A stretch of DNA of 64,000 nucleotides from an uncultured Bacteroidales bacterium (GTDB taxonomy: Bacteria; Bacteroidota; Bacteroidia; Bacteroidales; Bacteroidaceae). Made by a program: the position numbers and the translations under genes. Of this stretch, positions 7,382 to 14,960 are shown one piece after another (within the stretch, counting starts at the first letter, position 1; each line of letters starts with the position of its first letter). A model generated the notes under the pieces. It was not told the origin of the DNA. It was given only the letters and a program-made list of their open reading frames with translations, and did not search any database. The stretch is from the NCBI GenBank assembly GCA_902801325.1, contig CADCHQ010000016.1, positions 1-64,000 on the forward strand, written 5' to 3'.

Positions 7382-8736
7382 CAGCTGAGGAACAATTCGT
7401 TAATGAAGATAATCGAGATGGCAAGCGGTGCCACCCAACGCACCAGGAAGATGTAAAGTCGGAACAGGCGAATGCGCAACGACCCGTTGTTCGTCACTTC
7501 ATTATAAACAAGCTGACGATCGAGGCGCCACCCTACAAACAAGCAGATGATGATGCCACCCAAAGGCAGAATTATCTTAGCTGAAACGAAATCGAAGAGG
7601 TCGAACAGGCACAGGCCGCCTATGCGGAACCCGTTCCAAACGCCCATCGACAAGGAACAGGCAATAGCCAAAAGGATGCATCCCGCCGTGACCATACCCG
7701 CAGCACGATGACGACTCACATGCCATTCCTCATGGATGTACGCTGTCACGGGTTCGTGAAGCGAGATGGCACTGGTGAGAGCCGATAGCAGCAGCAACAG
7801 GTAGAACAGACTCGAGAACAGGAATCCTATGAGTGGTACGCTGTGGAAGGCGATGTTGAAGACATGAGGAAGGGTGATGAAGACCAAACCCGGACCTTCC
7901 CCTGGTTCGACGCCTGGCACGGAAAATACTGCCGGGAAGATGATGAAACCGCAAAGTATAGCCACACAGGTATCAATCACGCTGACACTCATGGCTGTCT
8001 TCATCAAGTTGGTGTTCGGACCAAAGTAAGAGGCATAAGTACACAGGCAACCCATAGCCAAACTGAGGGAATAGAAGGCTTGCCCCACAGCACTAAGTAC
8101 CACAGAAGGCGTTACTTTGGAGAAGTCAGGACGTAACAGATAAGTGATGCCTTCGGCGAATCCACTCATCGAAAACGAACATATCACCAACACAGCGATA
8201 ATAAGCAGAAGCATGGGCATCATCAACTTGGAGAACCGTTCAATGCCTCGCTCAACACCGCGAACGATAACGAAGTGGGTCATCAACATGAATACCACCG
8301 TATAGATGATAGGTTCCCAAGGATTGGAAACAAAACTGTTGAAGAACGCCTTATAGTCCTGATCGCCTGAAAGACGATTGAGAAACGACGCAACTGTATA
8401 ATGCAACGTCCATCCCGAAACGACGATATAGTAACACGAGATGAAGAAAGCCACAAACACGCCCTCAATACCGCCTATGCGCCACCAAGTCTTAGGAGCC
8501 AGTTTGCGGAATGCCGTAATGGTGTTGGCGTGGGTGTTCCTGCCGATGACAAACTCGCTAACCATCACTGGAACGCCGATGAAGAACACACTGAACAGAT
8601 ATATCAGGATGAAAGCAGCACCACCATTATTACCCACCTCGGTAGGAAAGCGCCACACGTTGCCCAAACCTACGGCCGAACCTGCTGCCGCCAGCACGAC
8701 ACCTATCTTACTTCCAAAACTACCTCTATTTGACAT
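7381..8736 (-). CDS. sodium-dependent transporter, NSS/SNF family (copy 2)
   Basis: Sodium-coupled uptake of amino acids or related solutes across the inner membrane. The 451-aa, roughly 11-12 TM protein begins with the LeuT-fold signature GSAVGLGNVWRFPTEVGNNG, with the unwound TM1 region and sodium/substrate ligands intact. The second half carries GFIIFPAVFSVPGVEPGEG. It is closely related to its upstream neighbour, so the pair arose by tandem duplication. Its ATG shares one base with the stop of copy 1 (TGATG). The substrate cannot be told from sequence. Confidence 0.93.
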   Translation of the reverse strand: MSNRGSFGSKIGVVLAAAGSAVGLGNVWRFPTEVGNNGGAAFILIYLFSVFFIGVPVMVSEFVIGRNTHANTITAFRKLAPKTWWRIGGIEGVFVAFFISCYYIVVSGWTLHYTVASFLNRLSGDQDYKAFFNSFVSNPWEPIIYTVVFMLMTHFVIVRGVERGIERFSKLMMPMLLLIIAVLVICSFSMSGFAEGITYLLRPDFSKVTPSVVLSAVGQAFYSLSLAMGCLCTYASYFGPNTNLMKTAMSVSVIDTCVAILCGFIIFPAVFSVPGVEPGEGPGLVFITLPHVFNIAFHSVPLIGFLFSSLFYLLLLLSALTSAISLHEPVTAYIHEEWHVSRHRAAGMVTAGCILLAIACSLSMGVWNGFRIGGLCLFDLFDFVSAKIILPLGGIIICLFVGWRLDRQLVYNEVTNNGSLRIRLFRLYIFLVRWVAPLAISIIFINELFLS

Positions 8737-10097
8737 CAGTTTGCAATTTCATTAAGGAATACGATACCCACTCCGATGGGTGCTACCCAACGAATGAGGA
8801 ATAACAGGATACGAAGCCCACGAACCCGCAGTTTGCCTCCGTTGGTAAGTTGGTCAACGACAAACCGACGGTCGAGATACCACTCCACAAACATCGTTAT
8901 CAGTATGCCACCCAAAGGCATGAGGAACTTGGCTGTGAGGAAATCGAAGAGGTCAAAAAAGCCTCTATTCCATATCTTGACGTCACTCCAAGGACCAAAC
9001 GAAAGCGAACAGGCAGCACCCAGCACAATGCAAATAGTCGTAACGACCATAGCAGCACGCTGTCGCGAAAGATGGTAGTTCTCATGGATGAAGGCTGTGG
9101 CTATTTCGTGCATGGAGATGGTACTCGTCAGGGCAGCCAGAAGCAACAGCACATAGAACATGCCTGAGAATAGATAACCCAGAACGGGCAATCCGGCAAA
9201 AGCTTCATTGAAAACATGAGGCAAGGTGATATAGACCAAACCCGGACCTGCATTAGGTGCCACACCTGCCACTGAGAACACGGCAGGGAAGATGATGAAA
9301 CCACTGAGAATGGCTACTGCAGAATCGATGACACAAACGTTCAAAGCCGACGAAACGAGAGGCGTATCGGGTTTGAAGTAGGAGGCATATGTGGCCAAGC
9401 ATCCCAATCCTACACTTAGCGAGAAGAATGCCTGCCCCATGGCTGAAAGCACAACACCTGTGGTTACCTTCGAGAAGTCGGGACGCAGCAGGAAACGCAA
9501 TCCCTCGTCCGCCCCAGGCATCGTAAGCGAACAACACACAAGTACCACGATGATAAACAATAAGACGGGCATCATGACCTTGGAGAATCGCTCAATACCT
9601 CGCTCTACACCACGCGAAACGACGTAGTGAGTAATGAGCAGGAAGATTAATTGATAGGTAAGTGGCTTCCAAGGATTAGAGACGAAGCGTTGGAACACAG
9701 CCCCAAAATCCTGCCCTTCCGTAAGTTGATTCCCAAACGACTGCACCGTGTAGTGAAGCGTCCAACCCGCCACCACACTATAGAACGAGAGCACCAGAAT
9801 GCCACCCAATACGCCCATGAATCCGGCTACTATCCAAGGCTTTCCTGGGGCAAGCGTGCGATAGGCACCCACTGTATTGGCCTTGCCACCCCGCCCTATC
9901 ACGAACTCGGCTAGCATCACAGGCATAGCCAGCAAGAATACGAAGCAGAGGTAAACCAAGATGAAGGCAGCACCACCATTATTACCCACCTCGGTAGGAA
10001 AGCGCCATATATTGCCTAAGCCCACGGCAGAGCCCGCCGACGCCAATACAACGCCGATGCGACTCCCAAACTTTCCTCTGTTGGCGGATTCAATCAC
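8736..10097 (-). CDS. sodium-dependent transporter, NSS/SNF family (copy 1)
   Basis: A 453-aa LeuT-fold sodium symporter, first gene of a three-gene minus-strand operon (copy 1, copy 2, HhH protein). The N-terminus GSAVGLGNIWRFPTEVGNNG is almost identical to copy 2, and many later blocks match (YASYFKPDTPL against YASYFGPNTNL), while the TM6-TM8 half has diverged. The two may have different substrates or form a regulated pair. A -7 box lies about 30 bp upstream at 10129-10136. Confidence 0.93.
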   Translation of the reverse strand: MIESANRGKFGSRIGVVLASAGSAVGLGNIWRFPTEVGNNGGAAFILVYLCFVFLLAMPVMLAEFVIGRGGKANTVGAYRTLAPGKPWIVAGFMGVLGGILVLSFYSVVAGWTLHYTVQSFGNQLTEGQDFGAVFQRFVSNPWKPLTYQLIFLLITHYVVSRGVERGIERFSKVMMPVLLFIIVVLVCCSLTMPGADEGLRFLLRPDFSKVTTGVVLSAMGQAFFSLSVGLGCLATYASYFKPDTPLVSSALNVCVIDSAVAILSGFIIFPAVFSVAGVAPNAGPGLVYITLPHVFNEAFAGLPVLGYLFSGMFYVLLLLAALTSTISMHEIATAFIHENYHLSRQRAAMVVTTICIVLGAACSLSFGPWSDVKIWNRGFFDLFDFLTAKFLMPLGGILITMFVEWYLDRRFVVDQLTNGGKLRVRGLRILLFLIRWVAPIGVGIVFLNEIAN

Positions 10098-10128
10098 TTT
10101 ACCTTAATAATTAATCAGGAAAACGCTG

Positions 10129-10163
10129 CAAAAATACGCATTTTTTCGTATATTTGCAACAAA
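10129..10163 (-). promoter_or_regulatory. promoter of the NSS operon
   Basis: On the minus strand TATTTTTG (10129-10136) matches the -7 box. A -33-like TTTG (10160-10163) is 23 bp away and a TTGC is 19 bp away. It overlaps the divergent vanZ-like promoter (-7 box at 10149-10156), so the two units share a compact bidirectional control region. Confidence 0.55.
10149..10156 (+). promoter_or_regulatory. -7 box of the vanZ-like gene
   Basis: TATATTTG followed by C matches TAnnTTTG. It lies 18 bp before the ATG at 10174, leaving a leader of only about ten bases, so the mRNA is nearly leaderless. No clear -33 box is visible. Confidence 0.5.
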
Positions 10164-10173
10164 ATTTTATATA

Positions 10174-10560
10174 ATGAAAGAGTCGTACTTAAAAAGATAC
10201 CCCCTAAGCCACTTCGTCATCGCAGTTGTCATCATTCTTTCGCTGGCACCCATACCCGAAATGCCTCGACTGCCCGACATCAATCTGCTGGACAAGTGGG
10301 CTCACTTCGTCATGTACGGAGGTTTGTGCCTTGTCATCTGGTGGGAATACTGGCGACAGCATCGCCAAATCAACTGGCAACACGCCACAATTGGCGCCAT
10401 TCTGTTGCCTATCATACTGGGAATACTGATGGAACTGGGACAAACCTACCTTACCACCTGTCGCACAGGCGACTGGCTCGATGCTGTTGCCAATGCCATA
10501 GGAGTTGCCCTTGGGGCAGTGATTGGCTACTTTATTTTGCCCAAGATTTGTAAGGGTTAG
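10174..10560 (+). CDS. VanZ-like membrane protein
   Basis: A 128-aa protein with about four membrane helices and the VanZ-family pattern DKWAHFVMYGGL, ILMELGQTY and GDWLDAVANAIGVALG. VanZ of Tn1546 gives teicoplanin resistance by an unknown mechanism; chromosomal homologues in Bacteroidetes have no established role. Its 3' end overlaps the convergent CYTH gene by 29 bp. Confidence 0.88.
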   Translation: MKESYLKRYPLSHFVIAVVIILSLAPIPEMPRLPDINLLDKWAHFVMYGGLCLVIWWEYWRQHRQINWQHATIGAILLPIILGILMELGQTYLTTCRTGDWLDAVANAIGVALGAVIGYFILPKICKG

Positions 10561-11011
10561 CCCTCAGGTGACCATTGTAGTAACGACGGTCGCCAGTGAC
10601 TTCTTTTCCGATGAAATCGGGCTTTTCGAACGTATCGTCCTCGCTTCGCAGTTCTATTTCCGCCATCACCAGCCCGTCGTTATCGCCATGAAACACATCG
10701 ACTTCCCACGTGTGCTCGCCGTCGGGGCTTTTTACCAGATAACGATGCTTGTCGATGATGCCCGGTTCGCATAGCAAAAGCAGGTCGCGAGCATCGCTGA
10801 CGGCAATCTCCGTCTCGAACTCATAACGCGACAAGCCAGCCTTTCCGGCTGGTCCTTTAATAGTCAAATAGGCTTTATCGTCACGAATACGGATGCGCAC
10901 CGTGCGACCCGCCTTTGTGCCGATATAGCCCTGCTGAATGTGACTGCAGGCATAAGCCTGAGCCTTAAAGTCTCCCTCTACGAGAAACTTCCTTTCTATT
11001 TCTTGCGCCAC
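10532..11011 (-). CDS. CYTH domain protein (triphosphate tunnel metalloenzyme)
   Basis: The 159-aa protein starts with the CYTH hallmark EIERKFLV (ExExK), followed by the alternating basic and acidic strands TVRIRIRDDKAYLTIKG and WEVDVFHGDNDGLVMAEIEL that line the tunnel. Bacterial relatives hydrolyse inorganic triphosphate or act as class IV adenylate cyclases; for this small stand-alone type triphosphatase activity is more likely. The start is GTG at 11011. It lies 7 bp after the small membrane-protein gene and is probably cotranscribed with it. It converges on the vanZ-like gene with overlapping 3' ends. Confidence 0.9.
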   Translation of the reverse strand: MAQEIERKFLVEGDFKAQAYACSHIQQGYIGTKAGRTVRIRIRDDKAYLTIKGPAGKAGLSRYEFETEIAVSDARDLLLLCEPGIIDKHRYLVKSPDGEHTWEVDVFHGDNDGLVMAEIELRSEDDTFEKPDFIGKEVTGDRRYYNGHLRANPYKSWAK

Positions 11012-11018
11012 GCTTTAA

Positions 11019-11162
11019 TTAGTTCATCAGAAGAACCACCAAGGCCACGCCCAAGATGACCAGTCCGATGATGATTCCACGAATCACCTTACGAGCCTGT
11101 TCTTCCTCGTGTGCAGCATGCTTGGCTGCTCTCTTCATTCTGTTTTCTTTCTTGATACTCAT
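11019..11162 (-). CDS. 47-residue single-pass membrane protein
   Basis: A short ORF from ATG at 11162 to TAA at 11019. The very basic N-terminal half (MSIKKENRMKRAAKHAAHEE) is followed by a single hydrophobic helix GIIIGLVILGVALVVLLMN at the C-terminus, a tail-anchored layout with the N-terminus in the cytoplasm. It ends 7 bp before the GTG of the CYTH gene. Such small proteins are widespread upstream genes in Bacteroidales, but I know of no assigned function. Confidence 0.7.
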   Translation of the reverse strand: MSIKKENRMKRAAKHAAHEEEQARKVIRGIIIGLVILGVALVVLLMN

Positions 11163-11173
11163 AGTTATATTTT

Positions 11174-11284
11174 ACGATTTAACGATTGGACAATTTGACA
11201 ATTGAGCCGCTCGGCATCTGCGAAGCAGTGACGCTTGCGTAGAGAAACGGAGCAAGAATTTGACAACTGGACGATTTAACGATT
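11174..11284 (+). repeat. direct repeats flanking a dispersed element
   Basis: ACGATTTAACGATT occurs at 11174-11187 and again at 11271-11284, with TTTGACAA-type sequence on the inner side of each. Between them lies a 36-bp segment (11221-11256) whose reverse complement closely matches 25358-25390. The 11163-11370 gap otherwise holds a GGGAG palindrome (11295-11329) and a small CGCG hairpin (11353-11368); no gene is seen. Confidence 0.65.
11221..11256 (-). repeat. dispersed repeat, copy 1 (TTGCTCCGTTTC type)
   Basis: The reverse complement begins CTTGCTCCGTTTCTCTACGC and ends in TTCG. It matches 25358-25390, which begins CTTGCTCCGTTTCACTACGC, apart from a small central difference. The centre CTACGCAAGCGT is hairpin-forming. 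The copies are in opposite orientations 14 kb apart, both in intergenic DNA. Confidence 0.75.
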
Positions 11285-11294
11285 TTACAATTTA

Positions 11295-11329
11295 TCTCCC
11301 CCTCTCGGAGAGGAATGGGAGTGAAGTCC
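11295..11329 (+). repeat. REP-like palindrome, CTCCCCCTCTCGGAGAGG type
   Basis: A palindrome of CCTCTC/GGAGAGG is followed by GGGAGTGAAGTC. The layout (pyrimidine arm, purine arm, G-rich tail ending in GTC) resembles the copies at 14915-14946, 16262-16295 and 16340-16371. Confidence 0.55.
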
Positions 11330-11370
11330 TTTATTCACTCTTCATTATACTTTAGCGCTCGCGCGCTATA

Positions 11371-12483
11371 TCACTCTTCTGCCCCGAACTCCATGAGATA
11401 AGCCTTGATGAAGGCGTCTATCTTACCGTCCATCACGCCACCCACGTCACTGGTCTGGTAATTCGTGCGATGGTCCTTGACTCGACGGTCGTCGAAGACA
11501 TAACTCCTGATTTGGCTTCCCCACTCTATCTTCTTCTTCCCTGCTTCCACCTTGGCCTGCTCCTGCATGCGGTGCTGCAACTCCTTGTCATAGAGCATGG
11601 AACGCAACAGGCGCAAGGCATTCTCCTTGTTCTTCGGTTGGTCGCGGGTTTCGGTATTTTCAATGAGAATCTCCTCTTCCTCGCCCGTATAAGGATCTTT
11701 ATACTGATAACGCAAGCGAACACCCGATTCCACCTTGTTCACGTTCTGTCCACCTGCACCCGACGAACGGAAGGTGTCCCATGAGATGCGAGCCTGTTCG
11801 ATGTTCACCTCTATCGAGTCGTCCACCAAAGGCGTAACGAACACGGATGCAAACGACGTCATGCGCTTGCCTTGGGCATTATAGGGGGAGACACGCACCA
11901 GACGATGAACTCCGTTCTCACTCTTCAGATAGCCATAGGCAAACTCGCCCATAATCTCGAGCGTGCAGGTCTTAATGCCAGCATCATCACCGTCGAGCAC
12001 ATTGCTAACCACACACTTGTAACCGTTCGACTCTGCCCACCGCATATACATACGCATGAGCATCTGTGCCCAGTCCTGTGCCTCTGTCCCACCTGCTCCA
12101 GCATTTATCTTCAGCACGGCGTCCATCGCGTCTTCCTCACGACGAAGCATGTTTTTCAGTTCCAGGTTCTCCACTGCATCGACAGCCTTGTGATACAGGT
12201 CGTCCACCTCCTCCTCGGTCACCAATTCTTCTTTGTGATATTCAAAGGCCAGTTCCAGTTCGTCGGTCAGCGCCTTCACTTCGTTGTAGCCTTTTATCCA
12301 CTTCTCCAAGCCTTTCACAAGCTTCATCTGCGCCTCGGCTCGTTTCTGGTCGTCCCAGAATCCGGGTGCCTGCGTACGCAGTTGCTCTTCTTCGAGTTGT
12401 ATTTGCTTGGCGTCGATATTTAAGTATCGGTGAAGTTGTTCTGTACGATCCTTCACCTCTTTCAATTGTTCAATAGTAATCAT
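11371..12483 (-). CDS. prfB: peptide chain release factor 2
   Basis: Ends translation at UGA and UAA. The 370-aa protein has the catalytic GGQ motif at residues 244-246 (SGAGGQNVNK). The codon-recognition tripeptide position reads SPY (199-201) where the classical RF2 motif is SPF, a change I believe is common in Bacteroidetes. The frame is continuous through the region (codons near 20-25, HRYLNIDAK) where many bacteria have the in-frame UGA of the autoregulatory +1 frameshift, so that control is absent. It overlaps the upstream acyl-CoA synthetase by 4 bp (ATGA), which would couple their translation. Confidence 0.95.
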   Translation of the reverse strand: MITIEQLKEVKDRTEQLHRYLNIDAKQIQLEEEQLRTQAPGFWDDQKRAEAQMKLVKGLEKWIKGYNEVKALTDELELAFEYHKEELVTEEEVDDLYHKAVDAVENLELKNMLRREEDAMDAVLKINAGAGGTEAQDWAQMLMRMYMRWAESNGYKCVVSNVLDGDDAGIKTCTLEIMGEFAYGYLKSENGVHRLVRVSPYNAQGKRMTSFASVFVTPLVDDSIEVNIEQARISWDTFRSSGAGGQNVNKVESGVRLRYQYKDPYTGEEEEILIENTETRDQPKNKENALRLLRSMLYDKELQHRMQEQAKVEAGKKKIEWGSQIRSYVFDDRRVKDHRTNYQTSDVGGVMDGKIDAFIKAYLMEFGAEE

Positions 12484-14288
12484 TCCTCGTACATCTTCTC
12501 GATTTCTTTCTTGTAGTTTTCGTACACCACAGGACGCTTCACTTTCAGGGTATTGGTGATTTCACCTTTCTCCAGGCTGAAGGGCTCGGGCAACAGGGTG
12601 ATGCGCTTCACTTGTTCGTAGTGTGCCAAATCCTGCTGCATCGTCTCGATGCGGTCGAGTACGAACCTGTTCACCTCTGCGTTCTGGCACAGGTCGGCAC
12701 GATCCTTGAATTCTATCTTGTGGTCACGAGCCCACTGCTCCAAGACTTCGTAGTTGGGGATGATGAGTGCCGAGACGAACTTATGCTGGTCAGCGATAAG
12801 CACACACTGGTCGACGTAGCGGTCGACTACGAGTTTCGTCTCTATCATCTGCGGAGCAATGTACTTTCCGTTGCTGGTCTTGAACAGATCCTTAATACGG
12901 TCAGTCAGGAACAGTTCACCGTCCTTCATATATCCGGCATCACCCGTGTGGAACCAACCTTCCTCGTCGATGGCGTTCGCCGTCACTTCTGCCTTGCGGA
13001 AATATCCCTTCGTGATGGTTTCGCCCTTCAGCAGGATTTCGTTGTTCTCGCCTATCTTCACTTGCACGCCTGGCAACAGACGACCTACCGAACCCAGTGT
13101 AGTGGGCTCATCGACATGGTCACACGATACGGTAGCGGTGGACTCCGTCAGTCCGTAACCCACCATCATGCCTATGCCTGCCGCATGCACGAATTCCTCC
13201 ACCTCCACGGGCACTGCTGCTCCGGCTGTGGGGAAGAAGTTCTGTCGCTCCAGTCCCAAGTTCTTCAGCAGGAGGGCGATGACCGTCTTCTCATAGAACT
13301 TGTACTTCAGTTTCAGTCCCAAGGGAGGCTCTTGCATACGCATGCGATATTTCACATTATATTCCTTACCCACTCGCAGTGCATCGAGCATAAGCGTGCG
13401 CTGTACCGCACTACTGTTCCGTATCTTCTCCTGCACGCCAGCATACACCTTCTCCCAGAAGCGAGGCACAGCGGCCATACATGTCGGATGAACCTCAAGC
13501 ATCGACTGCAGTACGTCCTGCGGACGTAGGTTCACGGCCAGCGTACAACCGAAGCCTACACAGAGATAACTCCAAGCCCTCTCGAAGATGTGCGTGAACG
13601 GCAGGAAATTCATGATGACGTCTTTGTCCGTCAGAGGCAACACACCGACGTGTCCGCGGAAGGCGGCTGCATACTGCCTGTGAGTCTGCATTACGCCCTT
13701 CGACAAGCCCGTCGTACCACTCGTATAGAGGATGTTGGCCAAGTCATCGGGCTGCAGCTCATCGCTACGCTTCTCCACTTCATCCTGATAGGGATATCCC
13801 TCGCCCAGCTTCAGGAACTCGTCGAAGGTGATACTCGTCTGATCCTGCGGATTCTTCTTCACCTTGGGGTCGAAGATGATGAGCTGCTTCACGTGCGGTT
13901 CTATCTGCATCACGCGCAGAGCCGTGTCATACTGGAACTGCTCTCCTACGAAGATGTAGCGTACGTTGGCATCCGAAACCATGTAGCGCACCTGCTGTTC
14001 ACTGCTGGTGGCATAAAAGGGGATGGTGACAGCACGCACGCCGTAGGCTCCGTAGTCACAAAACAGGCATTCTGGTTTATTCTGTGAGAACACAGCCACC
14101 TTCTCCTGCACCTCCACACCCAGGTGGATCAATGCATTCGACACCAGTCGCACTTTTCTTGAAAACTCATTCCACGAGATGTCGCACCACTTTCCAAGGT
14201 CGTAATCGCGGTACATCAAGGCCACACGGTCACCGTAGCGCTCTGCTTGAGAGTGTATCAAACGGCACAAAGGAGTTTCATTGAGCAT
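12480..14288 (-). CDS. long-chain fatty acid-CoA ligase (AMP-binding)
   Basis: Activates fatty acids through an acyl-adenylate to acyl-CoA. The 602-aa protein has the ANL-superfamily P-loop ILYTSGTTGLSKGVMQTH (near residue 187), the GYGLTESTATVS motif, the hinge region GWFHTGDAGYMKDGELFLTD and the C-terminal lysine motif GEITNTLKVKRPVV. Length and motifs fit the FadD15/FACL family of Bacteroidetes. It has a clear promoter (14313-14344), an upstream inverted repeat (14385-14411), and a 4-bp overlap with prfB downstream. Exact chain-length preference cannot be told. Confidence 0.92.
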   Translation of the reverse strand: MLNETPLCRLIHSQAERYGDRVALMYRDYDLGKWCDISWNEFSRKVRLVSNALIHLGVEVQEKVAVFSQNKPECLFCDYGAYGVRAVTIPFYATSSEQQVRYMVSDANVRYIFVGEQFQYDTALRVMQIEPHVKQLIIFDPKVKKNPQDQTSITFDEFLKLGEGYPYQDEVEKRSDELQPDDLANILYTSGTTGLSKGVMQTHRQYAAAFRGHVGVLPLTDKDVIMNFLPFTHIFERAWSYLCVGFGCTLAVNLRPQDVLQSMLEVHPTCMAAVPRFWEKVYAGVQEKIRNSSAVQRTLMLDALRVGKEYNVKYRMRMQEPPLGLKLKYKFYEKTVIALLLKNLGLERQNFFPTAGAAVPVEVEEFVHAAGIGMMVGYGLTESTATVSCDHVDEPTTLGSVGRLLPGVQVKIGENNEILLKGETITKGYFRKAEVTANAIDEEGWFHTGDAGYMKDGELFLTDRIKDLFKTSNGKYIAPQMIETKLVVDRYVDQCVLIADQHKFVSALIIPNYEVLEQWARDHKIEFKDRADLCQNAEVNRFVLDRIETMQQDLAHYEQVKRITLLPEPFSLEKGEITNTLKVKRPVVYENYKKEIEKMYEE

Positions 14289-14312
14289 AGTAACCCTAAT
14301 TTAAGTTTCATG

Positions 14313-14344
14313 CAAAGATAGTGCAAACCGAGCGCAATAACAAA
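14313..14344 (-). promoter_or_regulatory. promoter of the acyl-CoA ligase-prfB operon
   Basis: Minus-strand TTTG (14341-14344), a 20-bp spacer and TATCTTTG (14313-14320) match the Bacteroidetes consensus. Transcription would begin near 14306, leaving a short leader before the ATG at 14288. Confidence 0.75.
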
Positions 14345-14384
14345 TATAAGAGCAGGAAATTGTGTAAATATGGTATAAAAAGGG

Positions 14385-14411
14385 TTTATATAACATGTCA
14401 TGTTTATATAA
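14385..14411. promoter_or_regulatory. 27-bp inverted repeat upstream of the acyl-CoA ligase
   Basis: TTTATATAACATG and CATGTTTATATAA form an almost perfect palindrome around one central T, about 40 bp upstream of the -33 box. Size and symmetry fit a dimeric regulator's operator. It is AT-rich, so chance symmetry is possible. Confidence 0.5.
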
Positions 14412-14433
14412 TAGAAGCCTGTAAGTAGAAATA

Positions 14434-14476
14434 AAGTGAACCCCGAAAGTTTATTTCCAACTTTTGAGGTTCACTT
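14434..14476. terminator. long intergenic hairpin
   Basis: AAGTGAACC (14434-14442) pairs with GGTTCACTT (14468-14476), and after one mismatch CGAAAGTT pairs with AACTTTTG (one G-U pair), around a 7-nt loop. The stem of about 17 pairs is strong on either strand, but no uridine run follows. It may end or stabilise a leftward transcript from the promoter at 14758-14789, or be a remnant of a small mobile repeat. Confidence 0.5.
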
Positions 14477-14508
14477 CAAGCTTCTTTATGCGACACCAAC
14501 ATCTGACT

Positions 14509-14720
14509 CCAAGGAGTACTACCCCCGACACCTAAGTCCTCCGGCCTAGACGCCTAGGAGGAAAGTTTCTTTCCCATAGGAGGATAAGTCCTCACAATTA
14601 GGAGGTAAAGGTCATACACTATTGGAGGATACCCAAAGCTTCGACGTGAAATCATTGTTGCACGCCCTGAAACGAATGTTGCACGTCGTGAAACGTTTGT
14701 CTCACGCCGTGCAACATTTT
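14509..14720 (+). repeat. array B: 22/21-bp periodic intergenic repeat
   Basis: Units start at 14509, 14531, 14553, 14575, 14597 and 14619, with the block CCTAGGAGG/CATAGGAGG/ATTAGGAGG at a constant phase (period 22, one step 23). Past about 14642 the sequence changes to a different unit, TGTTGCACGTCGTGAAACG, repeated with a 21-bp period until about 14720. The 14289-14960 gap thus holds the ligase promoter, an inverted repeat, a hairpin, this array, a minus-strand promoter and GGGAGG palindromes, but no gene. Confidence 0.75.
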
Positions 14721-14757
14721 ACAATATCAGCCTTTTTTGTAGGCTCTTACTTCACTG

Positions 14758-14789
14758 CAAAGATACGAATAAATAAGCGCAAAAGCAAG
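14758..14789 (-). promoter_or_regulatory. orphan minus-strand promoter facing array B
   Basis: TATCTTTG on the minus strand (14758-14765) is a full -7 consensus. A -33-like CTTG (14786-14789) lies 20 bp upstream. No coding sequence follows for more than 450 bp; a transcript would cross array B and end at the hairpin at 14434-14476 or read into the acyl-CoA ligase. Confidence 0.5.
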
Positions 14790-14881
14790 TAAATTCACTT
14801 ATTTATTTTGCATTTTTCTGAGCCGAAGGAGCAGCGAGATACACTTATGGCCTTTGGCTAAGTTTAAAGCCCTCTCTACAG

Positions 14882-14946
14882 CCCCCTCCCTGCCTCCCCG
14901 AGGGAAGGGGTTTTCTCCCTCCCTTAAGGGAGGGGTGAGGTGGGTC
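14882..14946 (+). repeat. REP-like GGGAGGG palindromes (two copies)
   Basis: 14882-14910 is a degenerate CCCCTCCCTGCCTCCCC/AGGGAAGGGG palindrome. 14915-14946 is a clean copy: CTCCCTCCCTTAAGGGAGGG followed by the tail GTGAGGTGGGTC. It lies just beyond the stop codon of the EnvC-like gene and could act as its bidirectional 3' structure. Copies recur at 16262-16295 (opposite strand) and 16340-16371. Confidence 0.75.
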
Positions 14947-14960
14947 CGTGTGTAGAGGAC

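Noticed and set aside
12612..13529. 305-aa plus-strand ORF
   Set aside because: Shadow frame antisense to the acyl-CoA ligase; composition follows the opposite strand's codons and no motif is visible.
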